Part shown: positions 42,518 through 52,424 of the stretch, in pieces | How positions within the stretch are numbered: position 1 is the first letter of the stretch | Layout: every line of letters begins with the position of its first letter | Source of the DNA: Plenodomus lindquistii | Taxonomy: Eukaryota > Ascomycota > Dothideomycetes > Pleosporales > Leptosphaeriaceae | Direction: 5' to 3' | Assembly: GCA_025504975.1 (NCBI GenBank) | Contig: JANUWI010000001.1 | Location: 1,984,001 to 2,048,000 of the forward strand | Length of the DNA stretch: 64,000 nucleotides | Notes under the pieces: generated by a model | Seen by the model: the letters and a program-made list of their open reading frames with translations, nothing else | Databases searched by the model: none | Told to the model about the DNA's origin: nothing | Translations under genes and position numbers: made by a program

Positions 42518-44378
42518 CTACAAGCTCTGCCTCCCGAGCATCTTGGTCGGCAACAACGCCGTAGTAATTACGCAACCCAAAGTGACACCTCCAGCGAGGT
42601 ACAGCACACTGTTGATGTCTCGCTCACCTGACTTGCCACTAGCGTAGAGCTGTTGAGCAATCAGCGGACTAATGATCCCGAAAAGTCTTCCCCAGAAGCT
42701 TGCAATGCCACATGCGGTTCCTCTGATTGGTGCTGGGAAGGCCTCTGGGGTCCATCCGTACAGGACTGCGTTGAAGCAGGACTGGAAGAAGTATTCCATG
42801 ACATTGAAGCCAATGTTGGAGGCTGCCGAGTTGACGCTGCTGAACAAGAAGATAGAGACAGCCATAAGCGCGGACGAGACCACCATGGTCCACTTGCGGC
42901 CAAAGCGTGGTGCTCGGTATGCTAGACTCCCCAGAAGCACACCGAAAACACCTGGCATGTAAATGTAAATATAGGATCGGTAGGTGTAGCCGAGAGAAAG
43001 ATGGAGAGCACCGTTCTTCAGGGCTAGGATTTGAGGCAGGTAAGATCCTGGGTGTTTGAGTCAGTGCGTGTTGCATAATGACCAGAATGCCTTCAATACG
43101 CACCAGCAACAGTGAAACCCCAATAGTCACAGATATAAGTTAGCCACACCAGAAGGGTGAGCCTCGTCATCTGATAATTTGAAAACAAAAGTTTAAATCT
43201 CTCGCCTTCGAGCCTAATCTTGTCCACCAAAGTTGATTCGAGTTGCTTGAAACCGCTGCCCAACATGGGTTTGCGGTTCTGGGCCAACTCATACTCGCGT
43301 TCCAAAGCCTCGAATTCGTCAAGCGATAACTCACAAGCTTGACCGTTGTAGCGAGCTATATTGTGTAGCACCTCGACTGCCTGAGCATCTTTACCCCTAT
43401 ACACCAGGAACTTTGGGGACTCCTGAAACCGAAAAACAACGGAGCGCAATAAAAACGCGATCAACGTGACTGCGCCAAGACTGAACAACAGATAACGCCA
43501 CCCCATATTGTCGTCCTTGGAACAGCAGGGCTCTTGGATGCCAACCATGCTACAAGCCGGTAACGGATTCTTCTCTGAGAAGTTCGGTGAACATGAGTAG
43601 TTGGGAATGAGCGCATACGCAACGATGCTGCAAATGACTACACCCAGAGGCTGGAAGACAGAAAGTAGCGGGAGAAGGTAGCGTCTGTTCTCCGGTGTGA
43701 ACTCCAAGGTGATCATGGTATCTTGCGGGATGTTTCCACCGATCCCGAATCCAGTCAGGGCTGTCAGGATGAGGATAGAGGTATAGTTACTCGGTACGGC
43801 AATGAAGGTACCGAATGCGCATGCGACCAACACTGTCAGATTGAAAACCCATTGTCGTCCGATGATGTCAACCAAGATACCCCATACAAGCGCGCCCGCA
43901 GTCAATCCAACGGAGAATGCGGTCGATAGCTTACCTGTCTCATCGGGGCCAAAACCCATCTCCTGCTGAAGGGGAGAGAGTATGAGACCAAAAGCTTGCG
44001 CCCACATCAAATCTATCAAGTAGCCAAGTCCACACAGTGCCCAAATTGACCACTGGTATCGGCCCATGCCTATGGTATCAACCGTGTGGTCTAGAAGGTG
44101 TATTGAATCAGCGACATTGCTCAGTAGGACTACCCAAACCACGTACTGATGAGGAGACATTTCTTGTCATAGAGTGAGAGATCTTCTTCGCCTAGCTGTT
44201 TGGCCAGAGATGAGATGCTTTCCTTATCATCATCGTCCTCTGTTGTGACAGGCTCAGCGGTTTCCAGGCGCTCAACAGCGGAAGGACGATTGGCGTTCAG
44301 AGAAGAAGAGGAGGCGTAGTGTTGCTCTTGACTGAGCAGCGGTTCGGCTTCGTTGGCGTCCACAGAACGGTTCGCCAT
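42518..44378 (-). CDS. MFS transporter, SV2/sugar-transporter-like
   Basis: Exons 44378-44147, 44090-43104 and 43047-42518, with two 56-bp introns, give 582 residues. A hydrophilic N-terminus of about 85 residues is followed by twelve predicted membrane helices. The MFS signatures are GILVDIIGRQWVFN (the helix 2-3 loop, with DxxGR) and GVLLGSLAYRAPRFGRKW in the second half. The HTVDTIGMGRYQWSIWALCG entry and NIPQDTMITLEFTPENRRYL are typical of fungal SV2-like transporters. A long loop in the middle carries charged residues (LEREYELAQNRKP). It probably sits in the plasma membrane. The substrate is unknown; the nearest families carry sugars, carboxylates or phosphate. No metabolic partner genes flank it. 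Confidence 0.88.
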
Positions 44379-44693
44379 GATATGTATGACGCTTTGAATG
44401 AGGGACTTAGTTGAACGCCATTGAGAATTGCTTCTCCCAAGAGTACCCCTCTCTGTGTGGCACAAACAGTGCAGGGGAGTTCCCTATCCAGCTCACGTCA
44501 CCCGTCAGATTGCGGGAGGGCTAGCATACGTTTCGGCAATAACTAAGCGATACCGATAAGCCGTTGCACCACTCAGGACAAAGAGCTAACGCAGTCAGGG
44601 ATTTGCATGCGTGATTTGCATGCGAAAGTTGTACATCAGGAAGGCGCTGAGATTGCCATGTGGTAGACGATAGGTTGACCGTGAATGCTGCCC
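44379..44693. other. intergenic region
   Basis: 315 bp between two minus-strand genes; contains a short direct repeat, GATTTGCATGCG, at about 44598-44622 (GCATGCGTGATTTGCATGCGA). Nothing else was seen. Confidence 0.5.
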
Positions 44694-45046
44694 CTAAGCG
44701 ACTTCGGAGATGCGAGCAGCAGTCGTTGGTTGAGCGATAGCAGCCTGTCTTCGCAACTCCGCAATGTAGGTCAGGGTATCGGTGAAGCTCCTTGCAGTTT
44801 CATACGGGCCGAACTTGGGAACGACTGGTCCGGAATGCCGCGAGGTTGGGCTTTGGACAGGGAAGTATTGACCAAGAGTGAGGAGAACAAGGCCGTTGGA
44901 GGGGCATGGGAACGTGCGCTGGACCTTCAGGCTCTTTCCTCCTAGTTTGCGAGGTCTGCGAGTTAATATGCTGTTCAGCGTAAGACCATCGCGCACAAAT
45001 CTATAAGGCGTAGATACCGTGTCTTGACGGACGGTATCGAAGCCAT
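44694..45046 (-). CDS. unidentified 96-residue protein
   Basis: Exon 1 (45046-45018, 29 nt) encodes MASIPSVKTR. A 62-bp intron with GTATCT donor and CGCAG acceptor is followed by exon 2 (44955-44694), joined in phase 2. The product is basic at the start (KTRPRKLGGKSLKVQRTFP), then has LVLLTLGQYFPVQSP and FGPYETARSFTDTLTYIAEL. Exon 2 has the C-ending codon preference of real genes here, which supports coding. The basic, serine-containing N-terminus could be a mitochondrial presequence, but this is weak. No family is recognised. Its ATG lies 194 bp from the NOP4 ATG, on the opposite strand. Confidence 0.65.
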
Positions 45047-45239
45047 AGGCGATGTTGCGGTCTTTCGTCAGGTCAACGTCCAGCTAGATCCACTTGGGGG
45101 ATCGAGGTTCCACCGCACGTGCTCTTCCCGGCCTACCAAGACCCGGAGCGGCAGAACTGCCCGCCGTGACACTTTTTTTCTGATGCATAGCAAACTTGCG
45201 CATGCGCCCAGAGTGAACAACTTTCTCGAATACCATACA
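45047..45239. promoter_or_regulatory. short divergent promoter of the 96-aa gene and NOP4
   Basis: 193 bp between outward-facing ATGs. Transcription of both genes must start here or inside the neighbouring gene's leader, which suggests coordinate expression. No defined box was identified. Confidence 0.6.
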
Positions 45240-47498
45240 ATGGCTCCCCGTAGAAAACGCCAGCGGCTCTCTATCGACGGTGCAGAAGCCGCCATCACTG
45301 TCGCGCCTAGTACTGCTGAGCCTGATAGCAACTCAATTTCCACTCCTGCTACCACGACTGCAGTCAAACCTAAGGAAGCTGCACGTAGACAACTCTTCGT
45401 TCGCGGACTCGCGCTCACCGTCACGACTGAAGACCTCACCAACCACTTCTCCGAATCATACCCGATCAAGAACGCTCTGGTAGTTTTGGATAAGGAAACG
45501 AGGGAATCGAAAGGATATGGTTTCGTCACATTCGCCGACGTGGAGGATGCACAGCGCGCAAAAGAGGAATTGAATAACTCTGAGCTCAAAGGCAAAAAGA
45601 TCAAAGTCGATGTTGCTGAGGCGCGTCAGCGTGAAGGTGAAGAGAAGCGACCCAAGGCGGGCGATCGCGCCAAAGCAGAGCGCGCACAACAGATTAAGGA
45701 AGCGCAAACACCAAAGCTGATCATTCGAAATTTACCGTGGACAATCAAGACCCCAGAAGACCTGCAGAAGCTCTTCCGGGCCTATGGTAAGGTTAACTTT
45801 GTCAACTTACCCAAGAAGCCAAATGGGGAATTGAGAGGCTTCGGGTTTGTCTCTTTGCGTGGACGTAAAAACGCGGAGAAAGCGATACGAGAATTGAATG
45901 GCAAAGAGGTCGACGATAGGCCCATTGCCGTCGATTGGGCGGTGGATCGGGACACATGGCAAGGTCTACAGAAGACTGAGCAGGAGGGCGACGAGGCGCA
46001 ACCAGGTGCCGGGGAAGAGGACGAGGAGATGGAAGACGCCGAGAGCTCAGTCGTGAGTGAAGACGACGACAACTCTGAAGCGGAACACAGCGAGGACGAG
46101 GACATGGACGACAGCAACACCGATTACGAAGACATATCTGAGGACGATGAGGATGGTGGTATTGACTTGGATGAGGAGGAGGACAACAAGCCAAAACGGG
46201 AGGAATACACCATTTTCATTCGCAATCTGCCATTCACAGTGGATGATGAGCGCCTAAAAGAGCACTTTCAACAATTCGGCGGCGTGCGATTCGCGCGAGT
46301 AGTCGTTGATCGTGAGACAGAGCGACCAAAAGGAACCGGCTTTGTTTCCTTCTTCGCCGAGGAGGACATGATCAATTGTCTGAAGGGTGTCCCACGAGTG
46401 AAGCTCCAAAAGAGGAATCTCGACAAGAAGGATGGATCCACAATCACAGTCACGCACTCTGTTCTCGAAGATGCAGAAGCCGATCCAACAGGCAGATATA
46501 CAATCGATGGCCGTATATTACAGCTGAGCCGCGCTGTCGACAAGAATGAGGCAACACGCCTGACTACGGAGGGCGCGGCGCAACGCTTCAACCGCGACAA
46601 AGACAAGCGCCGCCTGTACCTACTTTCTGAAGGCACAATCGCCTCCAACTCGCCCTTGTACCAACAGCTATCGCCATCTGAGATCAAGATGCGTGAAGAG
46701 AGCGCGACTATGCGCCGCAAGCAGATTCAGGAGAATCCTTCCCTTCACTTGTCTCTGACTCGGTTGTCAATACGCAACATTCCCCGCAGTATCACCTCAA
46801 AAGATCTCAAACAGCTCGCTCGTAGCGCCGTTGTTGGCTTTGCTGCTGATGTTAAATCTGGTAAGCGCAACAAGCTGAACAGAGAAGAGACCATCCGCGG
46901 TGGACAAGAGATGCTCGTCGCTGAAAAGATGCGTAAGAAGAAAGGAAAGGGTATCGTTAAGCAAGCTAAGGTCGTCTTCGAGACCCCAGCGGGTAGCAAA
47001 GTCGCTGAAGACACCGGTGCTGGCAGGAGCAGAGGATACGGTTTCATCGAATACTACACACACCGCAACGCGCTCATGGCACTGCGTTGGCTGAACGGCC
47101 ACGCCGTAGACTACAAAGTCAAAGGCGAGACCCCCAAGTCTAAAGCCAAAGCCAAGGAAATGCTTGAAGACAAGCGCAAACGTCTCATCGTCGAATTCGC
47201 TATTGAGAACGCAAACGTCGTCTCCCGGCGCTCAGATCGTGAGGAGAAATCGCGAGACCCAGCGGCCAAATCACGGCCCGAAGATGAGGCCGAGGACGAT
47301 GCTGCAAAGAAGGGTAAGAAGCGGAAGCGCGACTCGAGCGCTGCAGCTGCTCCTGCGGGCAAGGGCAAGCCCAGTGCAAAGAAAGAGGCGGCGGATGCGG
47401 CCGAGGACGCTGATGCAAAGGGAAAACTTGCGCAAAGGACAAGAATCATTGCCAAGAAGAGACATGCACGCAAAGCGAAGCGGGCAGGGGGCAAGTAG
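45240..47498 (+). CDS. NOP4: NOP4/RBM28, four-RRM nucleolar ribosome-biogenesis protein
   Basis: A single exon gives 752 residues from the ATG in ACAATGGCTCCC. Four RRMs are visible: RRM1 (RQLFVRGLALTVTTEDL with KGYGFVTF), RRM2 (KLIIRNLPWTIKTPEDL with RGFGFVSL), RRM3 (YTIFIRNLPFTVDDERL with KGTGFVSF) and RRM4 (TRLSIRNIPRSITSKDL with RGYGFIEYY). A very acidic linker (EDDEDG-type) separates RRM2 and RRM3, and the tail is Lys/Arg/Ala-rich with KKRHARKAKRAGGK, a nucleolar-type signal. Nop4 is needed for 27S pre-rRNA processing and 60S assembly. Its RRM4 has a long insertion between the RNP motifs, as in family members. The shared promoter with the 96-aa gene is notable. Confidence 0.93.
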   Translation: MAPRRKRQRLSIDGAEAAITVAPSTAEPDSNSISTPATTTAVKPKEAARRQLFVRGLALTVTTEDLTNHFSESYPIKNALVVLDKETRESKGYGFVTFADVEDAQRAKEELNNSELKGKKIKVDVAEARQREGEEKRPKAGDRAKAERAQQIKEAQTPKLIIRNLPWTIKTPEDLQKLFRAYGKVNFVNLPKKPNGELRGFGFVSLRGRKNAEKAIRELNGKEVDDRPIAVDWAVDRDTWQGLQKTEQEGDEAQPGAGEEDEEMEDAESSVVSEDDDNSEAEHSEDEDMDDSNTDYEDISEDDEDGGIDLDEEEDNKPKREEYTIFIRNLPFTVDDERLKEHFQQFGGVRFARVVVDRETERPKGTGFVSFFAEEDMINCLKGVPRVKLQKRNLDKKDGSTITVTHSVLEDAEADPTGRYTIDGRILQLSRAVDKNEATRLTTEGAAQRFNRDKDKRRLYLLSEGTIASNSPLYQQLSPSEIKMREESATMRRKQIQENPSLHLSLTRLSIRNIPRSITSKDLKQLARSAVVGFAADVKSGKRNKLNREETIRGGQEMLVAEKMRKKKGKGIVKQAKVVFETPAGSKVAEDTGAGRSRGYGFIEYYTHRNALMALRWLNGHAVDYKVKGETPKSKAKAKEMLEDKRKRLIVEFAIENANVVSRRSDREEKSRDPAAKSRPEDEAEDDAAKKGKKRKRDSSAAAAPAGKGKPSAKKEAADAAEDADAKGKLAQRTRIIAKKRHARKAKRAGGK

Positions 47499-47833
47499 AT
47501 GTCTTTGAATTGTTCTTGTTGCATCCAGCGTGGGCGTTCATAGCTGTTATTCATCTAGCATGGATCAAGAAAAGTACATTGTTGTTTGATATCGTATTCA
47601 AAGCGCCGAAATCCTGTTCAATACCTTAATACCAACGTACTCCATTGAGCATGTGTGTGAGACACGCCAGCGCTGATGTTGAGTAATGCTGCCGAAGTTG
47701 CCAGTCTCATATCAAATTGTGTGATGTGGCGGGTGCGCCCCACCTGCCGAGGTCATCAGAATCGCGAACTCGCCATTCGTGCTAGCACCTCACCCACGCA
47801 CAGCACAGACTATAGAATTCCTGAAGTCACACC
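47499..47833. other. intergenic region
   Basis: 335 bp holding the NOP4 3' flank and the promoter of the DAP1-like gene. Nothing else was seen. Confidence 0.5.
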
Positions 47834-48390
47834 ATGTCTGACGCCCCAGAGCAACCGAAGGAGCGCTTCGCCCCAAAGCAGGCGGTGACATTGAACCCAC
47901 CAAAGGATGACATCATCGATCGTGAGTATCTAGCTAAGTGCGATGGTACGCTTACCCAGCTTGATTGAATCGAGTCTTCGGAAGCTCACAGCATTCGTAG
48001 GAACAAATGAAGGATTCCCTACTCTGGTAGCGATCAAAGTACATATCTAAAATATATGTGGGTCATAGGTCACGGAGCTGACGGGTGAACAGGGCGATGT
48101 CTTCGACGTCAGTGGTAAAGATACCTACGCACCTGGCAAAGGATATCACGGTATGTCTGCATGGTCCAATGGAAACCAAAGAAGCTGCGACTGACTTTTG
48201 ATCAGTATTCGCTGGCAAGGAGCCAAACAAAGCCCTGGGACTTTCATCTCTGAAGCCAGAAGATTGCATATCGGACTACTCGTCACTCTCTGACAAGGAG
48301 CAGCAGGTCCTCAAGGATTGGCACACTTTTTTCAGCAAGCGATATAATATTGTGGGCAGGTTACAGCCAGAGAGTGGGTCGAACCTTTAG
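47834..48390 (+). CDS. DAP1/MAPR-like cytochrome b5-fold haem protein
   Basis: Four exons (47834-47945, 48001-48038, 48093-48150, 48206-48390) give 130 residues. The spliced core reads REYLAKCDGTNEGFPTLVAI, then KGDVFDVSGKDTYAPGKGYH and VFAGKEPNKALGLSSL. This is the membrane-associated progesterone receptor/DAP1 form of the cytochrome b5 fold, in which tyrosines (here in DTYAPGKGYH) replace the usual histidine haem ligands. The family stabilises P450 enzymes such as Erg11 in sterol synthesis. Unlike yeast Dap1 no N-terminal membrane segment is present, which is usual for the short filamentous-fungal paralogues. It converges with the agmatinase gene, whose stop lies 102 bp away. Confidence 0.88.
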
Positions 48391-48491
48391 AGTATGGCAG
48401 ACAAATACAGCTTTCGAAGTGCCACTGCAACTTTTTCGACTAGCTACTATACTTTTCCCGCTGCTCGATCCCAGTATTCGCGACTACTGAC

Positions 48492-50038
48492 CTATCCCTT
48501 CATTGGCTTATTGACCATGAGTCCAATCAAGGACAGAACCACTTCGGCCGCAGCTAGTACCGTAGACTCGCCTGCATTGTCGTACACTGGCGCCACTTCG
48601 ACTACATCCGCACCAACAACGTTTAGCCCCTCAAGCCCGTCGAGAATTGACAAGAGCTCACGAGTACTCCAGCCACCCACCTCAGATGTTCCCGTAGCTA
48701 CGCTTTATGTCAGACGTCTCCAAGGGCGTGATAACCTCAGTTCACAACACTTACCTGGCGCAAAAGCCGGGTCAAGCACGTCAATGTCGACGCTAATGTA
48801 GACCTTGGTATCAGACACCCTGGCCTTCAATTGCTTAACCACACCGGCAACACCATAACGGTCAATGTCTCTAGCTCTAATGATCTCGAAGCCGCATCGA
48901 AGATCGTTCCTTAGATCGCCTTTCGGTCGGACCATTGGTGCCCGAATCCCAGCATGGATCGAAGAGTTGCGGATCAACCCTTCCTCGTGAGCGATATGCA
49001 GAAAAGTGCCATGGTTGACGCCACTATTGAAAATCAGCGAGGCACGACAATTACTTGAATATTACTTACGCGTAATGCGAGATTCCACCACCTGCTTGGT
49101 GTCAGCATTGGCACAGGGAATCAAACACAGAATACATACCGAGCACCTCCGGATCCCATGTATCGATGTGACTGTCGAAGTGAATAACACTTACAGGACC
49201 CCAATGCTCGTTTGTTGAGCGCAACGCTGAGAGAGTGGTCGTATGATCACCGCCCAAGGTGATGATCCTGGGTGTGGAGCTTTTGGTCGAGTTGGTCGAT
49301 CTGGAAGACACAATCTAATCATTATGCATCAGCTTTGAAAGCATCGCCATGTTTCGTCGGTCTGACCTTGTGCGCTTGATCCAGTTGCTTCAATGCTGCG
49401 GTATTGTCCTTTGTACCCGTTAAGTACTACTGTTCACAGGTTCAAATGGTTATCATACCAAGAAAGTCAGAGGTGCATCACCACAGTCGACCAGCTTTGC
49501 CCAACTACGCAATACGTTTTCCCCTATCCATGCATACACGTGGTCAGTCAAACAGGATCCTGCACATGCCCGCGGCGACTCCCATGGCAGCACGCCTGTG
49601 CAACATACCAGTATAAATGCTCCAACTCGCCTCAGAACTGATTCGCCGCGACCCGGAACGAATACCTTGTGGGCCAAAGCGTGCTCCCGGTCTTGCCGTC
49701 ACGCCCTGTTACACATCAGTACATGTCATCGTATTGTGATCCAATCGTATCATTCGACTTCAATGAACAAAACCACCTACTGTATCAAACGGCGCTCCAA
49801 GAATCGCGATATCGAATGGTTCGACATCGTCACCTTCTGGGGCGAGACAGTGCGTGTATGGTAGATTGGCATATGTTGTCAAGCCTGCAAACTTGGCTTT
49901 AGTGATATCAGGCTCATTGTAACCCTGAGGTATGATCTGCTGCGAGCTGTAACCCGAGACAGGTGGAAACGTGATTTCGCGTGCATTGACCAGTATCGCG
50001 GAGAAGGTGGCAACTAGAGATAAAGCCTTGCGTGCCAT
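48492..50038 (-). CDS. agmatinase/ureohydrolase family protein with signal peptide
   Basis: Eight exons (50038-49781, 49705-49609, 49523-49459, 49408-49367, 49314-49140, 49091-49070, 49023-48755, 48697-48492) with consistent phases give 377 residues. The N-terminus MARKALSLVATFSAILVNA is a signal peptide. The binuclear-manganese ureohydrolase motifs are complete: ITLGGDHTTTLSAL, VIHFDSHIDTWD and SVDIDVLDPAFAPGTGTSE. GVTARPGARFGPQGIRSGSR and SWAKLVDCGD are also typical of agmatinase/guanidinobutyrase rather than arginase. The reaction would release urea from a guanidino compound such as agmatine. Secretion or vacuolar location is inferred from the signal and is unusual against the cytosolic bacterial enzymes, though it recurs in fungi. 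Confidence 0.9.
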
Positions 50039-50319
50039 TGTGCTGTTTCACAGTGATAGCGAGGTGCTGAGTATACACAGAAAGGTAAAGAATTCATGTA
50101 TATACAAGTACAGTTCGGCCTATCTACTATTCGTTGCTAACGTCAGTGACAGCCGTCCATCCTCGAAGGGGCAAGTCTAGCCGAGCCCCCTCCATGCGGC
50201 TCGTGCTAGCCAGCTTCCCTCTCAAGAACTCTTCCTGTAACACGAGTGGTTGGAAAGCTGTCTGTATCGTCAAGACAGAATAATGAGATACCAGATACCC
50301 TCATGTAGACCATAGTAGC

Positions 50320-50907
50320 TCATTCCAGGACCTCCAGATCCAATCCACCCTCCGTACCATCCCTTGGTCCAAGATACATGATGTCATGCAAACACTGTCT
50401 CCATTCACGAGCTTTGCCTGTGGTGCGCTCGCTGTCAGGTATATCTTCGAGGCGCCAACAGTACTGGACCTTCGCCAGTAGTCCTCCTTCTACCCCATCA
50501 CTCCACAGATCGACTCGCATCCCGACCCACTTCTCGACTTCCGCTTTGCGCCTCAAATTTTCTGATGTCATGCCAATAGCTTGGGTCACCTCGTCGGGCT
50601 CAAATTCGAGTTCGGTGTGCTCAAGAGGCCTGATCGTGTATAGGTCTCTGTTTCTTCCAGCATCCCGAGCAAGTTGGACATGTTCAGTGTTCACGGCCGC
50701 GTCTATGGGGATCTTGCCCTGTTCTGCATCTCGGAGGTACTGCACAATGTGGTCTCGAGAGGTGGCAGCATAAGCAGGTATAGGTCGACAGATTTGCAAG
50801 CAATCTGGAGAGAAGAATAGGCCTTTTCGTTCCAGATCAGTTGTGTGGCGGTACTGGTGGTAAAGATGTTTGATGTGAGCAACGAGCTCAGGGGAGAGTG
50901 CTTCCAT
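50320..50907 (-). CDS. unidentified 195-residue protein
   Basis: A single exon with a clear ATG, MEALSPELVAHIKHLYHQYR. The pattern of an N-terminal helix pair, FFSPDCLQICRPIPAYAATS, then HIVQYLRDAEQGK and later strands ending in KVQYCWRLEDIP and WRQCLHDIMYLGPRD suggests an NTF2/SnoaL-like fold, but that is inference from secondary-structure pattern only. Codon use is normal. The neighbours are the secreted ureohydrolase and a RidA protein, which do not define a pathway. No signal peptide or membrane segment is visible. Confidence 0.65.
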   Translation of the reverse strand: MEALSPELVAHIKHLYHQYRHTTDLERKGLFFSPDCLQICRPIPAYAATSRDHIVQYLRDAEQGKIPIDAAVNTEHVQLARDAGRNRDLYTIRPLEHTELEFEPDEVTQAIGMTSENLRRKAEVEKWVGMRVDLWSDGVEGGLLAKVQYCWRLEDIPDSERTTGKAREWRQCLHDIMYLGPRDGTEGGLDLEVLE

Positions 50908-51093
50908 TGTATCAGATTTTATAGATACAACATACGATTGAAATTAAATCATGTAGGTTGAACATAGATGAGCATGGACTGTGGCAAAGGAGACAGTCTC
51001 GTTGAGGCAACGTTGCGCATGCAGCTGAGACACATGCCAGAGGGTCAAGTGTCAGCAATATAGTCTCTTCTCCATTCAGCCACAAGATTCCTC

Positions 51094-51546
51094 CTAGCTG
51101 CTGACCATCGCCCACACTTCCACCTCATACAACAACTGCTTCTTTGCCAGACTCGCAACACCAACCACCGTATCTGGCGGCTTATGCCCACCGCCTTCAC
51201 GATCCATGAATTCGATCCACAAGTCGCCCCAACCGCGATCTACCACATCCTTCTTATCTTGTTCGGCATCGCCTGATTCCTTTACAATGTAATGTCGTAC
51301 ATGAATGATGTCTCGAGGAGTGGCTCCTGCGGCCTTCAAGCAATTGTGCACAGCCTGGTAAGCGTCTTTGGCCTGATCCCTAATGTCGGAAGCAATGGTC
51401 TGATCATTGCGCAATCCAGTTTGTCCAGCGAGGGTGATGAGTTTGGATGTGGGTAGGATGGGTGTTACGCAGGCTTGCGAATATGTCGGCGGAGGAGTAA
51501 TGACGTCTGGAGGATTGAACGCGTGCGGTTTATTGGGAGTTGACAT
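51094..51546 (-). CDS. RidA/YjgF-YER057c-UK114 family protein
   Basis: A single exon gives 150 residues. The family pattern is seen in ITPPPTYSQACVTPILP, KLITLAGQTGLRND, QAKDAYQAVHNCLKAAGATP, RDIIHVRHYIV and a final DTVVGVASLAKKQLLYEVEV. Canonical RidA proteins remove reactive enamine/imine intermediates formed by PLP enzymes and use a conserved arginine near the C-terminus (xxRxxx in ...P.R...). Here the corresponding block reads PDTVVGVASL with no arginine, so this is more likely one of the non-deaminating Rid subfamilies. It is probably cytosolic and trimeric, from family knowledge. Confidence 0.85.
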   Translation of the reverse strand: MSTPNKPHAFNPPDVITPPPTYSQACVTPILPTSKLITLAGQTGLRNDQTIASDIRDQAKDAYQAVHNCLKAAGATPRDIIHVRHYIVKESGDAEQDKKDVVDRGWGDLWIEFMDREGGGHKPPDTVVGVASLAKKQLLYEVEVWAMVSS

Positions 51547-52424
51547 CTTGCCTGAGGTTCATTGAAGGGCCACAGTAGAACCACAAATTTATTTGCGATG
51601 TCGATACTTTGTCCCACTGCTGAGGGGGAGAAGGTGGTATAGTGCGATGACGTCACCACATGCATGTCCAAAGTACCGTACGAGATATCACAAAGCTCGT
51701 GTTGTCCAAAGAACGAAGATGTGCCGGGAAATATTATCAATTGATGCAAACACTTCCAGATTACTACTTCCGAAGTCAGCTCTGATGCCATGTCAGTCAC
51801 CGAAGCGCAAGTGTGCGGCGCAGATACAGAGGGACAGTACTCTGTAGTACATAGACAGACGCTTTCACATCAAGTGGAAATATAAAGCCTCCAAGTTGCT
51901 CCAAGTCACATCTATGCATCAACTGATTCTCGTTGTCATCGGGATCATAGCCCGTTCTCAATGCATTTTCGCCAGCAAGCTAGAGTCATAGAGTCATCAT
52001 TTAGTCTTACACTCGGCAGGAACTACGTCTATGTAGAATTTCCCATCAGGACGTTGACCATGACGAGCTACGAGATATAACTATAATGAATTAAGTTAAG
52101 GTAGAGATTGCTGGTAGATTCAATGCGCACCCCAGACTTACCGATGTGTTCACTAAACGCGCTAGTGAACGCGACAGTAGCTTATCAAACCTCATCTACC
52201 CATTGGACCGTAATCAAGTTTCTGAATCCTATCCTTACTCCACCCGGAACGAATAGGATGCCGCACTCCACGCGCCGCGAACTACTCGTCATGCCGCCCC
52301 CGCTGTATCACATGCGGAGACTGCGGGGAAGCTAGAGCTGTACATGGAGTACTAAAGCCTGTCGCGCGACTGCGACAATTACTAGTTTGCTTGCTCAGAC
52401 ATTTCTCTCAGTCCTTGAATCATC
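51547..52424. other. intergenic region, divergent promoter
   Basis: 0.88 kb between the RidA start and the DUF1295 start. No supported gene, RNA or repeat. Confidence 0.5.

Noticed and set aside
38987..44378. Secondary-metabolite cluster formed by the aldo/keto reductase and the MFS transporter
   Set aside because: They flank a ribosomal protein gene, and no synthase, terpene or NRPS/PKS backbone gene is present.
45068..45604. 178-codon minus-strand frame over the NOP4 start
   Set aside because: Antisense shadow of NOP4 RRM1; Ser/Leu-rich with no domain.
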